Shown: piece by piece, positions 1 to 10,955 of the stretch
Position numbering within the stretch: the stretch's first letter is position 1
Layout: every line of letters begins with the position of its first letter
NCBI GenBank assembly: GCA_003342895.1
Contig: PTFA01000159.1
Coordinates: 1,109,233 to 1,173,232 of the forward strand
DNA: 64,000 bases
Source: Casuarius casuarius
Taxonomy: Eukaryota; Chordata; Aves; Casuariiformes; Casuariidae
Reading direction: 5' to 3'
Program-made: the position numbers and the translations under genes
Notes under the pieces: model-generated
The model's input: only the letters and a program-made list of their open reading frames with translations
What the model was told of the DNA's origin: nothing
The model's database searches: none

Positions 1-1194
1 GGTTCTGAGAAAACAATTTATCTGAACACTTTTGTGTTTAACAGGGTGTCAAAGTATTTGCTACTGTTTATGATCTGTTTCTGCTCTCACTTCACTAGAG
101 AAAATTCATGAATTCATCTTATGGCCCGAATGGACTGTTACGATAATATTAACTTGATCTCCTGAATGGTAAAAATCAGAACTTCCTCCAGTGATTCCTG
201 CATGTAGCCCAGAAGCGTCTGACTGATGTAGTTTCTTTTAGATAAAGGCTCAGTCATGACATTAAGACTTCAAGAAAGCATTTCCCAGTATTCCCAATGC
301 TTAATTTCTCTTTATTGACAATCTGCCTCTTATTTTCAGTTTGAACTTTTCTGACTTTCAGTCCCACCATTTGTCTGGTTAAAATAACTTCCAAGTATCA
401 GGAATCTTTGTCCCTACATTGGTAATTATAGACTGGGATCAAGATAGCTCTTAATCTCCTCTCTGATATGTTCAATGGACTGAGAACCTTAGGACTCTCA
501 TTGTAAGACATGGTTGCTAAGTTTCTTAGGTTCTTACGGCCACGAATGACTGTGGGAAAAGTTTTTTTCTGAAACATCTTTCAAAAGTATGAGCACTGGA
601 ACTAAACATGGTAATGGTTTTAGTTATGCCACAAAAAATAATGCCATTTTCTATTTCAAATGTTCATTACGTTATTTCTTTGCTTATGCATCCAAGACTT
701 GTACTAGCTCCCTTAGTTGCTGCATTGCACTAGGAGCTCAGCTACAGTTGCTTAACTAAAATTATCTTGTAGTTATTTCATTGTCAGTGCACCTGAGATA
801 CAGAGCACTGTCCGGACATGATGGCCTCATCTAGAGTAACTTCACTTAGTAAAATTTACAGAGGTGTACTGAGGTTGAGCTAGTTACTTTCTCTTGTACA
901 AAACTGGCTAAAGTGTCCAATTGTATCCTGATGATCCTCATTTGGCAGAGAGACTCCTCTCCATCTTTCTTGTGAAGACTCTACCTCTTGTGAGGTCATC
1001 TACATTTCTGGTGGTGAGACACTCTTCTTCTGAGCCTTTTGAAGGGCTCTTCACAGAGATTGAGATAGAAAATGGAGCTAGAGAAGAACTGAATTCCTGT
1101 TAGTCTTAAATTTCCCCCTTAAACAAGAAAAATCAATACAGACTCTATTATTTTATATTTCTACCCAGTGAACTGGATGGGGCCAGCATGAAAA

Positions 1195-1290
1195 TCCTGT
1201 GAGATCCAAAGCTGCTTGGAGTCTGTGTGAGGCTCTTCATTGACTTCAGACCTAATGGAGCTGTGCTATCAAACATATGGAAATATAGAA
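1195..1290. repeat. Possible ancient interspersed repeat fragment
   Basis: The words TTCATTGACTTCAGACCTAA and TGGAGCTGTGCTATC recall the ATTGACTTCAATGGAGCTATGCTGAT core seen in the clearer copies nearby. Too decayed to be sure; chance similarity is possible. Confidence 0.25.
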
Positions 1291-2098
1291 ACTCCTCAAT
1301 CCTTTTCTCTTGTTTCTGCGATTTTGCACATTCTGCGGATGGATCCCAAATTCTGTTCCACAAGGCCCAGCTGTAGGAAATTCTGCTTACCCATTTATTC
1401 AATGCCAAAGCAGAAGGCTCAAACAGAATCACAGTTCTGTTTTAGGTATCTTTATAATACATTTCTAATTAATCATAATTACAGGCAATAATTACAATCA
1501 ATATTCACAGTGTTTTTTGAAAGTTTTGCAAAATATGCAAATAATTCTAATGGATTGGTCAGATAAACAGCACTTGAGAAGACCTGTGCTATTAGCCACA
1601 GCTTTTCAACGTGTTGCTTTAGTTCATCATTATTGAGACTGTGACTCTTCATACTTTATGAAACTTCATGTTTTAGTATGCTTTCCAAATATTTACTTTT
1701 GAATCAGATGTTAAGTAAACAATTTTTCTAATGATGTAAGAAACTGATGAGGCAGCCTAAGCTACACTATCGAAGAGATTCTGAATGCAGTCCCACAAAA
1801 GAACCTGCCTCTTGAAATGACATTTTCCAGTACAGTATTTTTCAATAGATAAATTTATAGAGGAGTTTACATATGCATTGTTCTTTGGGAAAAAAAAAAT
1901 GTCTTAAATTTCTAACCATCATTTTTATTGCAAAACAACTGCAGGAAAGCAAGCTTTATTTTAGGCTACTTTCCCACTGTTCCTGCTACTATCTTATGAA
2001 ATTTAATAAACTATATTTGTGCTATATTATACTCTTCATTCTTACCAAATGTGGTTCTGAACAATAATTCTGATGAGGAAAAGATACCTATGAAAAAA

Positions 2099-2136
2099 TG
2101 CTATTTCTACTATGCTATTTCTAAAATGCTATTTCT
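2099..2136 (+). repeat. Short tandem repeat, ATGCTATTTCT x3
   Basis: Three exact copies of ATGCTATTTCT at 2099, 2112 and 2126, with 2-3 base spacers. A replication-slippage product. Confidence 0.85.
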
Positions 2137-2532
2137 GTCACTTTAAAATACCGATGCACTGTTTCATCTGTTTATCATGATGATACTGTTCTTATATAAT
2201 TGTCAGGACAAATATTGTGCTCTGTGCATGGCAAAAGTGTAAATATTCTAGCAGGATTAAAAATGTAATAGTAGGAAAAGCACAAGACATATAAGCAGTC
2301 ATTTTTTTTTTAATTAAGGTTTCCATGATGGTTTCCATCTCCAAATCTTAAAATTATTCTCGAATTAATAAACATGTCCTGTAAAAACATGATTCCCATT
2401 TTTATATCACTGAAACAGTGTAATAGGCTAAAATAATTAGAGTTGGTTGGGCTTTCACTGCAAATAATATGGAGCAGATTCTGCTTTCAGCTCAGTAGGG
2501 AGAGCCTGGGATAATTCATCCAAAGATAATAA

Positions 2533-2669
2533 GCCAGATTCACAGCCTGTGTAAGTTGTATGGTTCTACTGATTTCAACAGTGTCATGCCACATTTGTAT
2601 CAACTGAGTATTTGGCTTGATGTTTGAAGTCAACAGATTACACCAGTAGAACTGAGGGCAGAATTTGGC
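2533..2669. repeat. Ancient sauropsid interspersed repeat, two adjacent copies
   Basis: The stretch 2533-2616 runs GCCAGATTCACAGCCTGTGT, then CTACTGATTTCAACAG, then ATTTGTATCAACTGAGTATT and TTGGC. This matches, with many substitutions, a partly palindromic repeat I recognise from bird, crocodile and turtle genomes (GCCAGAT-CTCAGCTGGTGTAAAT, ATTGACTTCAA, TTTACACCAGCTGAG-ATCTGGC). A second partial copy follows at 2622-2669, with TTTGAAGTCAACAG, GATTACACCAGTAG and GGGCAGAATTTGGC. The family name is not known to me with certainty, and the match is by memory of the consensus, not a search. The heavy decay implies great age. Such elements are sometimes kept as regulatory DNA, but nothing here shows that. 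Confidence 0.6.
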
Positions 2670-2839
2670 TAAAGGAATTAGGTCGTAACTACAGAAATTA
2701 GCAGTGTAATTTTGCATCACTGTTGGTGGGAGGGAAAGTCTAGGAAATAAACATTTGCAATGGATAAAGGCCTATCTAGTTCTTAAAGTGAGGAGCTATG
2801 CGTAACATGAAAATACAGGACTTTTCCTGCTCAGCGGGC

Positions 2840-2975
2840 GTCAGAGCTACATAAGTAACTGCCCAGTTGGCCAATCACTGGTGGAGGCTGTAGACCACCG
2901 TGTTCCCCTTCTGTTGCTTTGACAGTCCCTTTCAGCCCCTCCTCTCATACGCAGTTCGTGCGTTAGCGAAGATGA
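2840..2975. other. GC-richer patch with CCAAT-like motif
   Basis: Contains GTTGGCCAATCACTGGTGG, a good match to the NF-Y CCAAT box (RRCCAATSR), and the CpG-rich CAGTTCGTGCGTTAGCGAAG about 80 bp downstream. No TATA box or downstream gene supports calling it a promoter. Confidence 0.2.
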
Positions 2976-3023
2976 CTAGGATGAGTCTAAGACCAGTGCT
3001 GCGCAGAAGCACGTAACATCTGA

Positions 3024-3051
3024 GAGATGATACTTTGGGAGATGATACTTT
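3024..3051 (+). repeat. Short tandem repeat, GAGATGATACTTT x2
   Basis: Two exact 13-base copies at 3024-3036 and 3039-3051, period 15. Confidence 0.85.
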
Positions 3052-3187
3052 CCACTGACACCAGTGGAGCTACTCTGTAGACAGTGAGGTCCTCCAGCAT
3101 GGGTGAATGTAAATTCTGACTGTGGGTGGCTAAATCATCATGAATATGATGGAATATGACATTGCAGCTTTACTCTCCTCTACTTGC

Positions 3188-3264
3188 ATAAATTTTACAC
3201 CAGTGTAACTCTGATGACATAAATACAGTTACTCCTGATTTAAACTCCTGATTTAAAGTGAGGA
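3188..3264. repeat. Ancient sauropsid interspersed repeat with internal 13-bp tandem duplication
   Basis: The words TTTTACACCAGTGTAACTCT and GTTACTCCTGATTTAA match the old repeat whose consensus reads ACACCAGTGTAACTCC, ATTGACTTCA, GTTACTCCTGATTTACAC. It lies about 500 bp from the copies at 2533-2669, so this part of the window is rich in such relics. Within it the 13-mer ACTCCTGATTTAA occurs twice head to tail without error (3231-3243 and 3244-3256). That is a later slippage event. Confidence 0.55.
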
Positions 3265-4071
3265 AACGTTTATTCCCCATAAACTGCAAACTTCTGACAT
3301 TGGTAGTATATATGACTTTCAAAGAGGTTCCAATTTTTCAATTTTTTTTTGAGTGGCTTGAGTAAAATCAAAATAAAAAAAGAACAGAGTTAGAATTTGG
3401 GTCTTCCAGCTTACTGGTCTACACCTAGAACAATAGACCATGCTAAGACAATGGGAATCAGGCAAGTCAAAGTGTTGGTCATATGGAAATATAACAAGCA
3501 TCACAGAAACATTCTTTAATTATACCATTGAAAGCAAATCTAACATAAAAATATTGCAACGCACCATCATAGTTTAAAGCAACTTAATTAAACTTTTTTT
3601 TAGATTGTGAAACTGTTTAGCTATTAATATGAACAACTTTTAAGTAGATTTAGGGTTGCTGAAATTAGACAATACATGTGGAGCAATGAATTTTCATTGC
3701 TGTTTACTAGTGTAGAGGGGTTTGGCTGTATATACAGTTTTATTCACAGAGCAGTAATTCAACACTTTCCACCCAATTTTCTTTAATTAGAAATGTTTTG
3801 ACAGTTTAATTTATTATCACTTAGAAAGTTTAATCAATGAAACATTTTGAGGAAGCTCCTCAGTGGATGTAAATCTTTGTGGTGACAGAGCCATGACAGA
3901 AAACAAAGTATGCTGAGCCCTGTAACCAGGTGGGCTTGACCACGTAGCTCTGCCCTTGCCTTCAGTTTCTGAACTCTCGCGTCACGAGCACCAGAAGCGT
4001 CCTTTTAGCAAGTTTCTTCGTTGATTTTAAGTAATCATAAGTTAAGCTAAATATGGCTAACAAAAATAATG

Positions 4072-4113
4072 TTATTGTAATATTGGTATTCCAATGTACC
4101 AATATTACAATAA
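4072..4113. repeat. Perfect 17-bp inverted repeat (hairpin), 8-base loop
   Basis: The left arm TTATTGTAATATTGGTA (4072-4088) and the right arm TACCAATATTACAATAA (4097-4113) are exact reverse complements, separated by TTCCAATG. The stem is AT-rich. It could be the core of a decayed palindromic transposon, a cruciform-prone site or, if transcribed, a short hairpin RNA. The stem is shorter than the 22 or so base pairs normal for a microRNA precursor, and the flanks do not extend it. Confidence 0.85.
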
Positions 4114-5454
4114 TCAATACTATGTAAAGGAGGCTGAAGTTATAATACAATTGAAATAGCCAATGTATTTTTCATTAAGTTTTGAGTTTATTATATTTAC
4201 AGAAAGGAAATTGCACTTAAAGGAAGAAGGTCTTCCAGAAAAGTTTAGATATTAACTAGCTATTTTTAATAACCCAAATATCACTGTAATTTACCATGAA
4301 TATAGAGCATAGTATCTTTATCCTGTGGAACTGTGTGTTTTTCGTTTTATCAGTGAATCTTATTTGATTTGTTGATCTTCAGGATTTTTTTGCAAGAAGT
4401 ATACCCCTTTTTGTATTAACTCTTTTTCTTTTCAGCCTCGTATTTTCCTATATGCATGAAACATAGTATGTACCCACTGCACTTTCATAAAAGGCTGAAA
4501 TTACTGGCAGTGAATTCTTAGATGTTCAGTTTGAAAGTGTGTATGTGGAAAAGGTGATTTACAATATCTTAAGCTGAATAACTTGTCAGGTCTGTCCTGT
4601 GAGAATTACAACTAAGAATTGAGAAACTTAAAGCCCTAAATTCATTGTTCGCTATAGTTATTATTTTTGAAGTGGCAAACTCTTCAAATTATTTATCTGA
4701 GAACTATCTAATTATGATGAGATTTTTTCAGTGGTTTGTGACATTAATTTACAAGGCTTATCATTATGAAAACTGAAACATTCTGGCTTAAGAGATATTA
4801 TTGAGCCCAATTCTGTGCGACTCATTTTATTTGCTCCTGGTTTGCAACAGATCAAAATTAGTTTAAAATCATATTGCTTAGCAGTCACATAAAAATGTAT
4901 TTGCATATAAGAAAACTTCATGGCAAATGAGCTGTAATGACAGAACTGGGCTGCAATTTACAGTTCCTTCTCAGTCCTCACTCGCCAGCAAGTGTTTGCG
5001 GATGCTGCACAAACTGCAGGAAGGGAGATCCTAAGCAGTCAGACTGTTGTATTTTTGCCCTTCCAACCCCACCTGCATTTCTTTATTACTTTTGCACAGT
5101 CCATCTCCTTGACTTCCAAGTTGTTTTTCTTTTATTATTTTACCTTTCCCATTTTATCTCCCCTGAGATATCTTTGTACTCTCTCCTGTGCTCAGTCAAA
5201 ATCGTGATGGGCAACAGAGACCTACTCCCTCAAAATCACCTGCTCGGGGGAGGAGCTGAGGAGTATAGACTCACATGAATTCCAAGACACTGGTCCTGTT
5301 TATTAAATTTAAATTCTCTCCTCCTGCTTGTTAGCTGAGGCTCAATCCTGAGACCCCTCTCACTGCGTGGGATTTGGGGAAAACATCTTCTTTCCTGTGC
5401 CCCCTACCGATGCTGGGATGGGATAAAGGGCTAAATTATTGCTTGCTGAAAACA

Positions 5455-5505
5455 GCCTTTACTTAGGCAAAATTCCCTTTGATCTCATTCAGGGGCAGAA
5501 TCTAT
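5455..5505. repeat. Ancient interspersed repeat fragment
   Basis: TTTACTTAGGCAAAATTCCC, then TTTGATCTCATTCAGGGG and CAGAATCT, resembles the sauropsid repeat TTTACTCAGGCAAAACTCCC-ATTGACTTCAATGGG. The match is by eye and the element is badly decayed. Confidence 0.45.
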
Positions 5506-6199
5506 GTCTGAGATTGCTGTATTTTATGGACTGTACCAGGCAGAGAATCAACTGATTTTTACGATACACAAGTTTCTGATGCTGACAAATGTTGTGGGAC
5601 TTGATCCCGGTTCCTCCCAGTTTAAGTGGCAGTTTTTCCACATTTAATTACGAAATTTGACCCACTGACTAGGATGAGATATTTGCCTCGGTAATGAGTG
5701 CGGGATCAGTCATGCTGCCTGTTTTAACATTTTCACAGCATGTTCTAGAGCTTAAGTTATCTGGTTCAAACTGCTTAAAATTGGTTACTTCATACAGGTC
5801 ATTAAGGAAAATTCAGAATGGGAAAGTGGAAGAAAATGAACTTAGAATTCCTATCAAAAATGACCATGTTTTTTAAATATTTAGTTATAAAAGTCTTATG
5901 AGAAGACCTTCTGCCTAATGAATGCTAATAACTGAGCTTACAAAGAACTGCAGCAAATCCCGTACAATTTTTGCACTTTGGAAACAGTATTGTTTTGTTT
6001 CATATCATGTAAATTTTGTTAACTAGAGGAAACACTGCTTCCCTGGTGCTTTTGTTTTCCCCTCTGGATTGTAGCAATGGAGCACTTGCATGTTGTGTTT
6101 GATGCCTTGCATGATGAAGACATGCAATGGCAAGTTCCAGTCTGCATGCTGCTTAATGAATGTTTTCCTTTTCTCTCCTTCCCTGTTATGTGCTTACAG

Positions 6200-6322
6200 A
6201 AGACAACTATGTGGAAGGTGGGTGCTTTCTACCTTATTTTCCTAAGCTCTTGTTTTTCCCTTCTGTTTAGTGTTTTTTCCCTTCTGCTTAGTGTTATAAA
6301 GGTACGCATATCATTCAGTACG
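6200..6322 (+). other. Cluster of splice-like signals (unproven)
   Basis: CTTTTCTCTCCTTCCCTG then TTACAG (6194-6199) precedes 18 bases and a GTGGGT donor (6218). Further on, the duplicated tract ending CTGCTTAG (6291) precedes 31 bases, ending CAGTACG, and GTAAGT (6323-6328), a consensus donor. The signals are individually strong but the intervening pieces are too small to show coding character. Confidence 0.2.
6251..6291 (+). repeat. Tandem duplication of a pyrimidine tract ending in TAG
   Basis: TGTTTTTCCCTTCTGTTTAG (6251-6270) is followed directly by a copy one base longer ending CTTCTGCTTAG (6271-6291). Each copy is a good match to a splice acceptor (pyrimidine run then YTTAG), so the duplication creates two acceptor-like sites 21 bases apart. 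Confidence 0.85.
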
Positions 6323-7184
6323 GTAAGTTGCATTTTTTTTACCCATAAAAGTTTACAAGTTTATTAAATCAGCGTGATTTTTTTTTCATACAGAACAGAA
6401 GCAAAGGCCGATTTTGATCATGGCCGTATTGGTGTAAGTTGAGAATATCTGCATTGAAGCAATGCAATTTATACTCCTATAACTAACATCACTCCTCAAA
6501 ATCATCCCGGAGATTTGCAGAAGGACAGATATCTTCTCATGTTCTGTATGAAAAACACTCAAGAAAATGTTTGTTTCATCAGTATGGAGCATAATTTCTC
6601 CTTATAAGAATGTAATGCATGTTAAATACCTATATTTTAATGTCTTAGGGAAATCTTCTCTCTTTAATACTACAAATCTTGCTTACTGTATTATCCTTTT
6701 CAGAATAAAGGTTTAGGAAAAACATTTATTTGTCAAACTTTTCAACATAATGCATTCTGCCGTTTCAACATTAGAAAAGAAGGGGCATGTGATTTTAATA
6801 ATAATGTTGGAATGTAATTAAGTCCATTTAAAGAAAGTAAGGCACAGGGCAGTGGAAACTAAAGCACAATGCCATCTAGCCTGAATATTGGTAAGTATGT
6901 CCATGAGCTGGTAAAATGTGTTCGTGTGCATATATGATAGTTGTGAAAGTATAAAATATTGTTCATAGATCACTTGTTGTGGGGAATCAGTAGTGTCTTT
7001 TTGTTTATAAGCCAAAAGGTGCAGGTGCTTTTTTTACATATGTGTGCCTTTAAAATTCTCTCTGGGCTGAATCTTTCCATACTGGATGAACCACTGCCTA
7101 TTTCAAAAATGACTCTATTTAAACTGCAGATATTACGTTCATTTCATTTTTTGAAATACTTTTTAAACTACTTTTGAATCAAGG

Positions 7185-7295
7185 ACTTCGTGAGCTACCT
7201 CACAGGCAAAGTGGCCGCCCTGGTACGGATGCGGCACTGAGGTCCTGCCGCGAGCCCTGTGGGGCCTGACCTCATCCAGGATGCAAGTCGTGGTG
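7185..7295. other. CpG-dense patch
   Basis: About seven CpGs in some 110 bp (around GTGGCCGCCCTGGTACGG, ATGCGGCACTG and CTGCCGCGAGCC), while flanks for hundreds of bases are AT-rich and nearly CpG-free. Too small for a CpG island. It might be a conserved element, an old exon or a decayed GC-rich insert. No convincing frame or promoter motif is visible. Confidence 0.4.
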
Positions 7296-7330
7296 GGCCA
7301 CTGCCTGCTCAGCTGCAGGTTTCTTAAAAA

Positions 7331-10300
7331 TCCTGGAAACATCAGTACTACGTCTCTACGCTACCACGGTCAAGGGCAGAGAGAGGTGCTCAGATTTATC
7401 ACCTACGTGATGCAGGGAATTTTATAAAAGCATATGATACCAGTAAAAGAGACAAAATTTAAACAAATCCCATGCTTTAATTGTGTGCACTCTTACCTGG
7501 CATACGTATCGACACAATTTCCCTTTTATTGCAAAGTAAAAATGTATTCAACAACACTGGCATAGGAATTCCAACCGAAAAACATGAAAGCCTGGAAATG
7601 AGTATCTACTATTATGTTTGATCTGTGCATAAAACTCTTACTGGTGTTAGTACGAGATTCAAATGTGAATTAGGATCCATATAACTATAAAGCAAGATAC
7701 AGTTTCATTTCACATATTTATTTATGCACAGTAGTACAAGGCCTGAAAAACAGTTAATCCAGACTTTACCTTAACCTAATTCTTAAAGCTGAAACCTTAA
7801 ATTTATTCCAACGTAGGGTTGGATGTTTGTACACCAACTAAAGTTGTTGTGCATGAAAGCAAAAAATGTGTATTCCAAACAGAATTTGGAAACTGAGTTA
7901 TGATTTTTCATCTTTGATTTCTGTGATATCTGAGCACCTCTCTAAGTTAGGTTACATAAGAAAACAGAAGGATTTCGTATTCACATTAAATTACATATAT
8001 TGCTGGTATGAAGAGGCTACATTTTATTCATTGGTTAAAACTGTGGTAGGGTTGAACATGTTCACCACAGGTTTACCATGTTAAAAATTTTTTTTTGGCC
8101 TGTGCTGTGCATGGAACTTACACAACAAATTATGAAACTATTCTGTCTATCATATCCACTTCCCCGACCCATTCTGTGCCCCTTAACTTTGTCCTTTTAA
8201 TGCTAAGTTTATACAGAGCTGGTATGATCACACATGCATACAAGAGGTATTCCTACTAAATCTTTAATTCCTAATTCGCAAAGAAAAGGCCTCTATCATT
8301 TTGCTTATAAATTAATGGTGCACAAATGACTATTTTTAACCTACGGCATGCCTACACATGGCTATCTATTTAAAGCTGGAATTTTCTATGAGTATTTATT
8401 GTGGTATTCTCTATTATGAGCAGACTGTCATTTTGAAACTCTAACAGTGATTACTATCATGGTAGATTTATGTGCACCATTTTAACCACTTTGCGGATTG
8501 TACAGGTTCAGTAGTGGTAATGCTTGGCTCTTCCATAGCTTTCATACATAGATTGCAAAAAGATAAAATAAGGTAAGTATCATCATGCTTGTTTAGAAAT
8601 AAGTATACGTAACATTACTGCTTCGCAAATAAAGTAATATAGAGAATCAAAGAAAATACCGTGTCTTGAGGACAAGTATAGTAGCAAATTTTTAAATTGA
8701 TAGATGTTTGGTTTGAGCAGTATGTTCTTTTTACATTTACTCGACTTCCTTTTTTAGTTGAACAGTACTATAAGTGACTCTTAAAATTCAAGTGGTTTCT
8801 GTGATGTTTTCAAGAGGCTCTTCTGCCATTTATGGTTTTCCAAATTATATAAGAATCATGTATTTATGACTGGCCGATCTCACATATCATTTAAGCAAAA
8901 ATAGAAGCTATCAGGGCAGTGGTAATGTCCTCAAGCTAGGCTTTCTTGTTTAGGTCCTTAGCTATAGAAGTTGTATTTAAGTGCAAGTTAGTAAGAGATT
9001 ATCTTCTTTATTCTCCCCTAGGAGACATGACAGAGCTTTTCTTTGCATCTTGTAAGAGCAGTCAGAGCTCACATAAATAGTGGTAGCTGCTAAAAAGCCA
9101 TAATTATATTAAAGAAAGCAGTGTTATAACCTTTGACCCATTTTGTTTTCTCCTCTATTGAATACAGTTAAGGCCATTTCAAAAGTCTGAGATTTCCTAT
9201 TCTAGTTGCTAACACAGTGCAAAAGAAAAATTTAAATAATCAGGTAAAGAGACTAGTATTTCCAGGCCATGCAGCAAGAGATTCAAGCAGTGGAGTTCGG
9301 CATTAAAAGATCAGAGTTTGACTACAGGACTTTATGTTTCAGTGAGTTTCAGTTGCAGCATCGCTGGTGCAGCAAGAAGACATGTGAACCAATTTCTGCT
9401 CTTTTTCACCAGCCGTTAACTGCAGCACAACTGCGTGATGTTTCCCCAGTCATGTTTAGGTAGGCAGCTCTTCAGGATCGTACTCTGCTTTCCTTTACAT
9501 TGGTGTGAGCCCCAGGTAGCTGCACCAGCTGAAGTGCACTTTATCTGAAAACAGAAGCTATTGTGGCAGAGATGGGGCACATCAGGTCTTTTAGTTTAAC
9601 AACAGATCTAAAAAGGGTGACATTAAAAGCACTAATTCAGGAAACCCATTGTTAGTCTACTTGAAACATCACTTGAGATTTTGAACTGATATGACATGAA
9701 TCCTTTAAGACTGATTGCAGTCAGGAATATCTTCTTTGAACTCTCCCAATACTATGAGTCATTTGTGCACCTAATTTTCTTTGTGAATTAGAAATTGCAG
9801 GAACTCTCTAGGAAGTCTACTTTCCAATAAAGAACATGATATTTTATTGCACACCTTCTTTGTGTGAATTAACTTTAATAAACCGCAAATGAGATATTAA
9901 AGTATCATTTTCTGTAGTTGTTGGAGAAGAGGAGCACATGTTTACAACATGAATAATTGATAACTTCGAAAGTGGTCCTACAAACAGCTAAATTCAACAA
10001 GAATAAGTCTGTTTTTTAAACACGATGTAAAATGTGAAAAAGCTTCACNGTTCTAGAAAGATGTTCCCCCTGCATAAAATCATCCTCAGGGAGAATGTAA
10101 GTGTCATTTTGTTATCATGCATTAAAAAGCTGAATATTTTTGGTTGAAGATTAATGAAATTTGGCCCTGATTGAGTAAATATCATTATGGACATCTGTTG
10201 TGAAATGTCACTATAGGTATAGTCTATACTGGTATGATTGCATTTGATCTCAAAATGCACATGTAAAGCAAAATATTTTTCTCACAGATCGATGAAGTAG

Positions 10301-10900
10301 CCTCAGAAGCTGTCACTTAAATTTTCTTTATTGTTATTTATTTTATATTGCATATGTAATAATTTGCCTTCTCTGGAACAAATTCATTCTGTTCTCATGT
10401 GTTTCACACAAATAAGGAGACATCCCTTGCATTATCATTTCAATGTGACAAATAAATTTTATTTATTTACCTGAAATGCTCATTTTTTTATGAGGGGAAA
10501 AAGATCAGACCCAGCCCATTTTTCAGGTTTACACTTCTCCAGGTTTTTAATGTCATTTAACAACTAGAGGACAGGAAGTCCTCCCAGCAAAGTGTTCAAA
10601 GCAATATAATCAAAATACAATAAAGACAGATGGAATATTAAAGGAATTGGTTGGACTTGAAAGCATTTTATTGTTTTCTGTCATTCCAACTATTACACAG
10701 AATAAATACACAATAAAACAGCACCCAGTGTTTGAATTGCAGTTCTATTACTCGTAGCCCAAAGCATTCCAACCAGTGGTTGAAAAATGCTCTTTGATTT
10801 CCCTCTGTGATACAGACATCTCATAGGAAACAGATGCCTGTCACAAAACATTTTTGTCACTGTGACAACACCACCTTCCCGTGCTCCCTTGTTCATTGCT
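7331..10900. other. Non-coding, AT-rich
   Basis: No gene, RNA or identifiable repeat. There is one N at 10049. A minus-strand pair of splice-like sites around 7503-7562 was considered and not called. Confidence 0.55.
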
Positions 10901-10925
10901 GACTGTGCTCTTGTTTCCCTTCAAG

Positions 10926-10955
10926 GTCTGGCGCACCTGATGATGGGCGACCAAG
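10926..10955 (+). other. Candidate 30-base microexon (unproven)
   Basis: A pyrimidine tract (GCTCTTGTTTCCCTTCAAG) ends in AG at 10924-10925, with a branch-point-like GCTGACT about 25 bases before it. Thirty bases follow, and then AAG|GTATGG at 10953-10961, a good donor. The 30 bases contain two CpGs, dense for this window, and their length keeps the reading frame. Two of the three phases are open: one reads L-A-H-L-M-M-G-D-Q, another S-G-A-P-D-D-G-R-P. The third has a stop. I cannot match either peptide to a known gene. If real, it implies a + strand host gene whose other exons lie outside this window. Spurious splice pairs of this quality do occur in tens of kilobases, hence the modest confidence. 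Confidence 0.3.

Larger units (their letters stand above)
1..2465. other. Non-coding, AT-rich
   Basis: Only chance-length open frames are present. One weak old-repeat fragment (1195-1290) and a short tandem repeat (2099-2136) are the only structures seen. Confidence 0.6.

Noticed and set aside
4937..5278. 113-codon frame with Cys-rich start and hydrophobic middle
   Set aside because: The hydrophobic part is read from TTT/CTT-rich DNA. No signal peptide, domain or splice context supports it.
7503..7562. Minus-strand exon candidate ending at a strong donor (CCAG|GTAAGAG)
   Set aside because: The acceptor has a poor pyrimidine tract; one open phase alone is not enough.
10045..10260. Minus-strand open frame running into an N
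   Set aside because: The frame is short and its end is set only by the ambiguous base at 10049.
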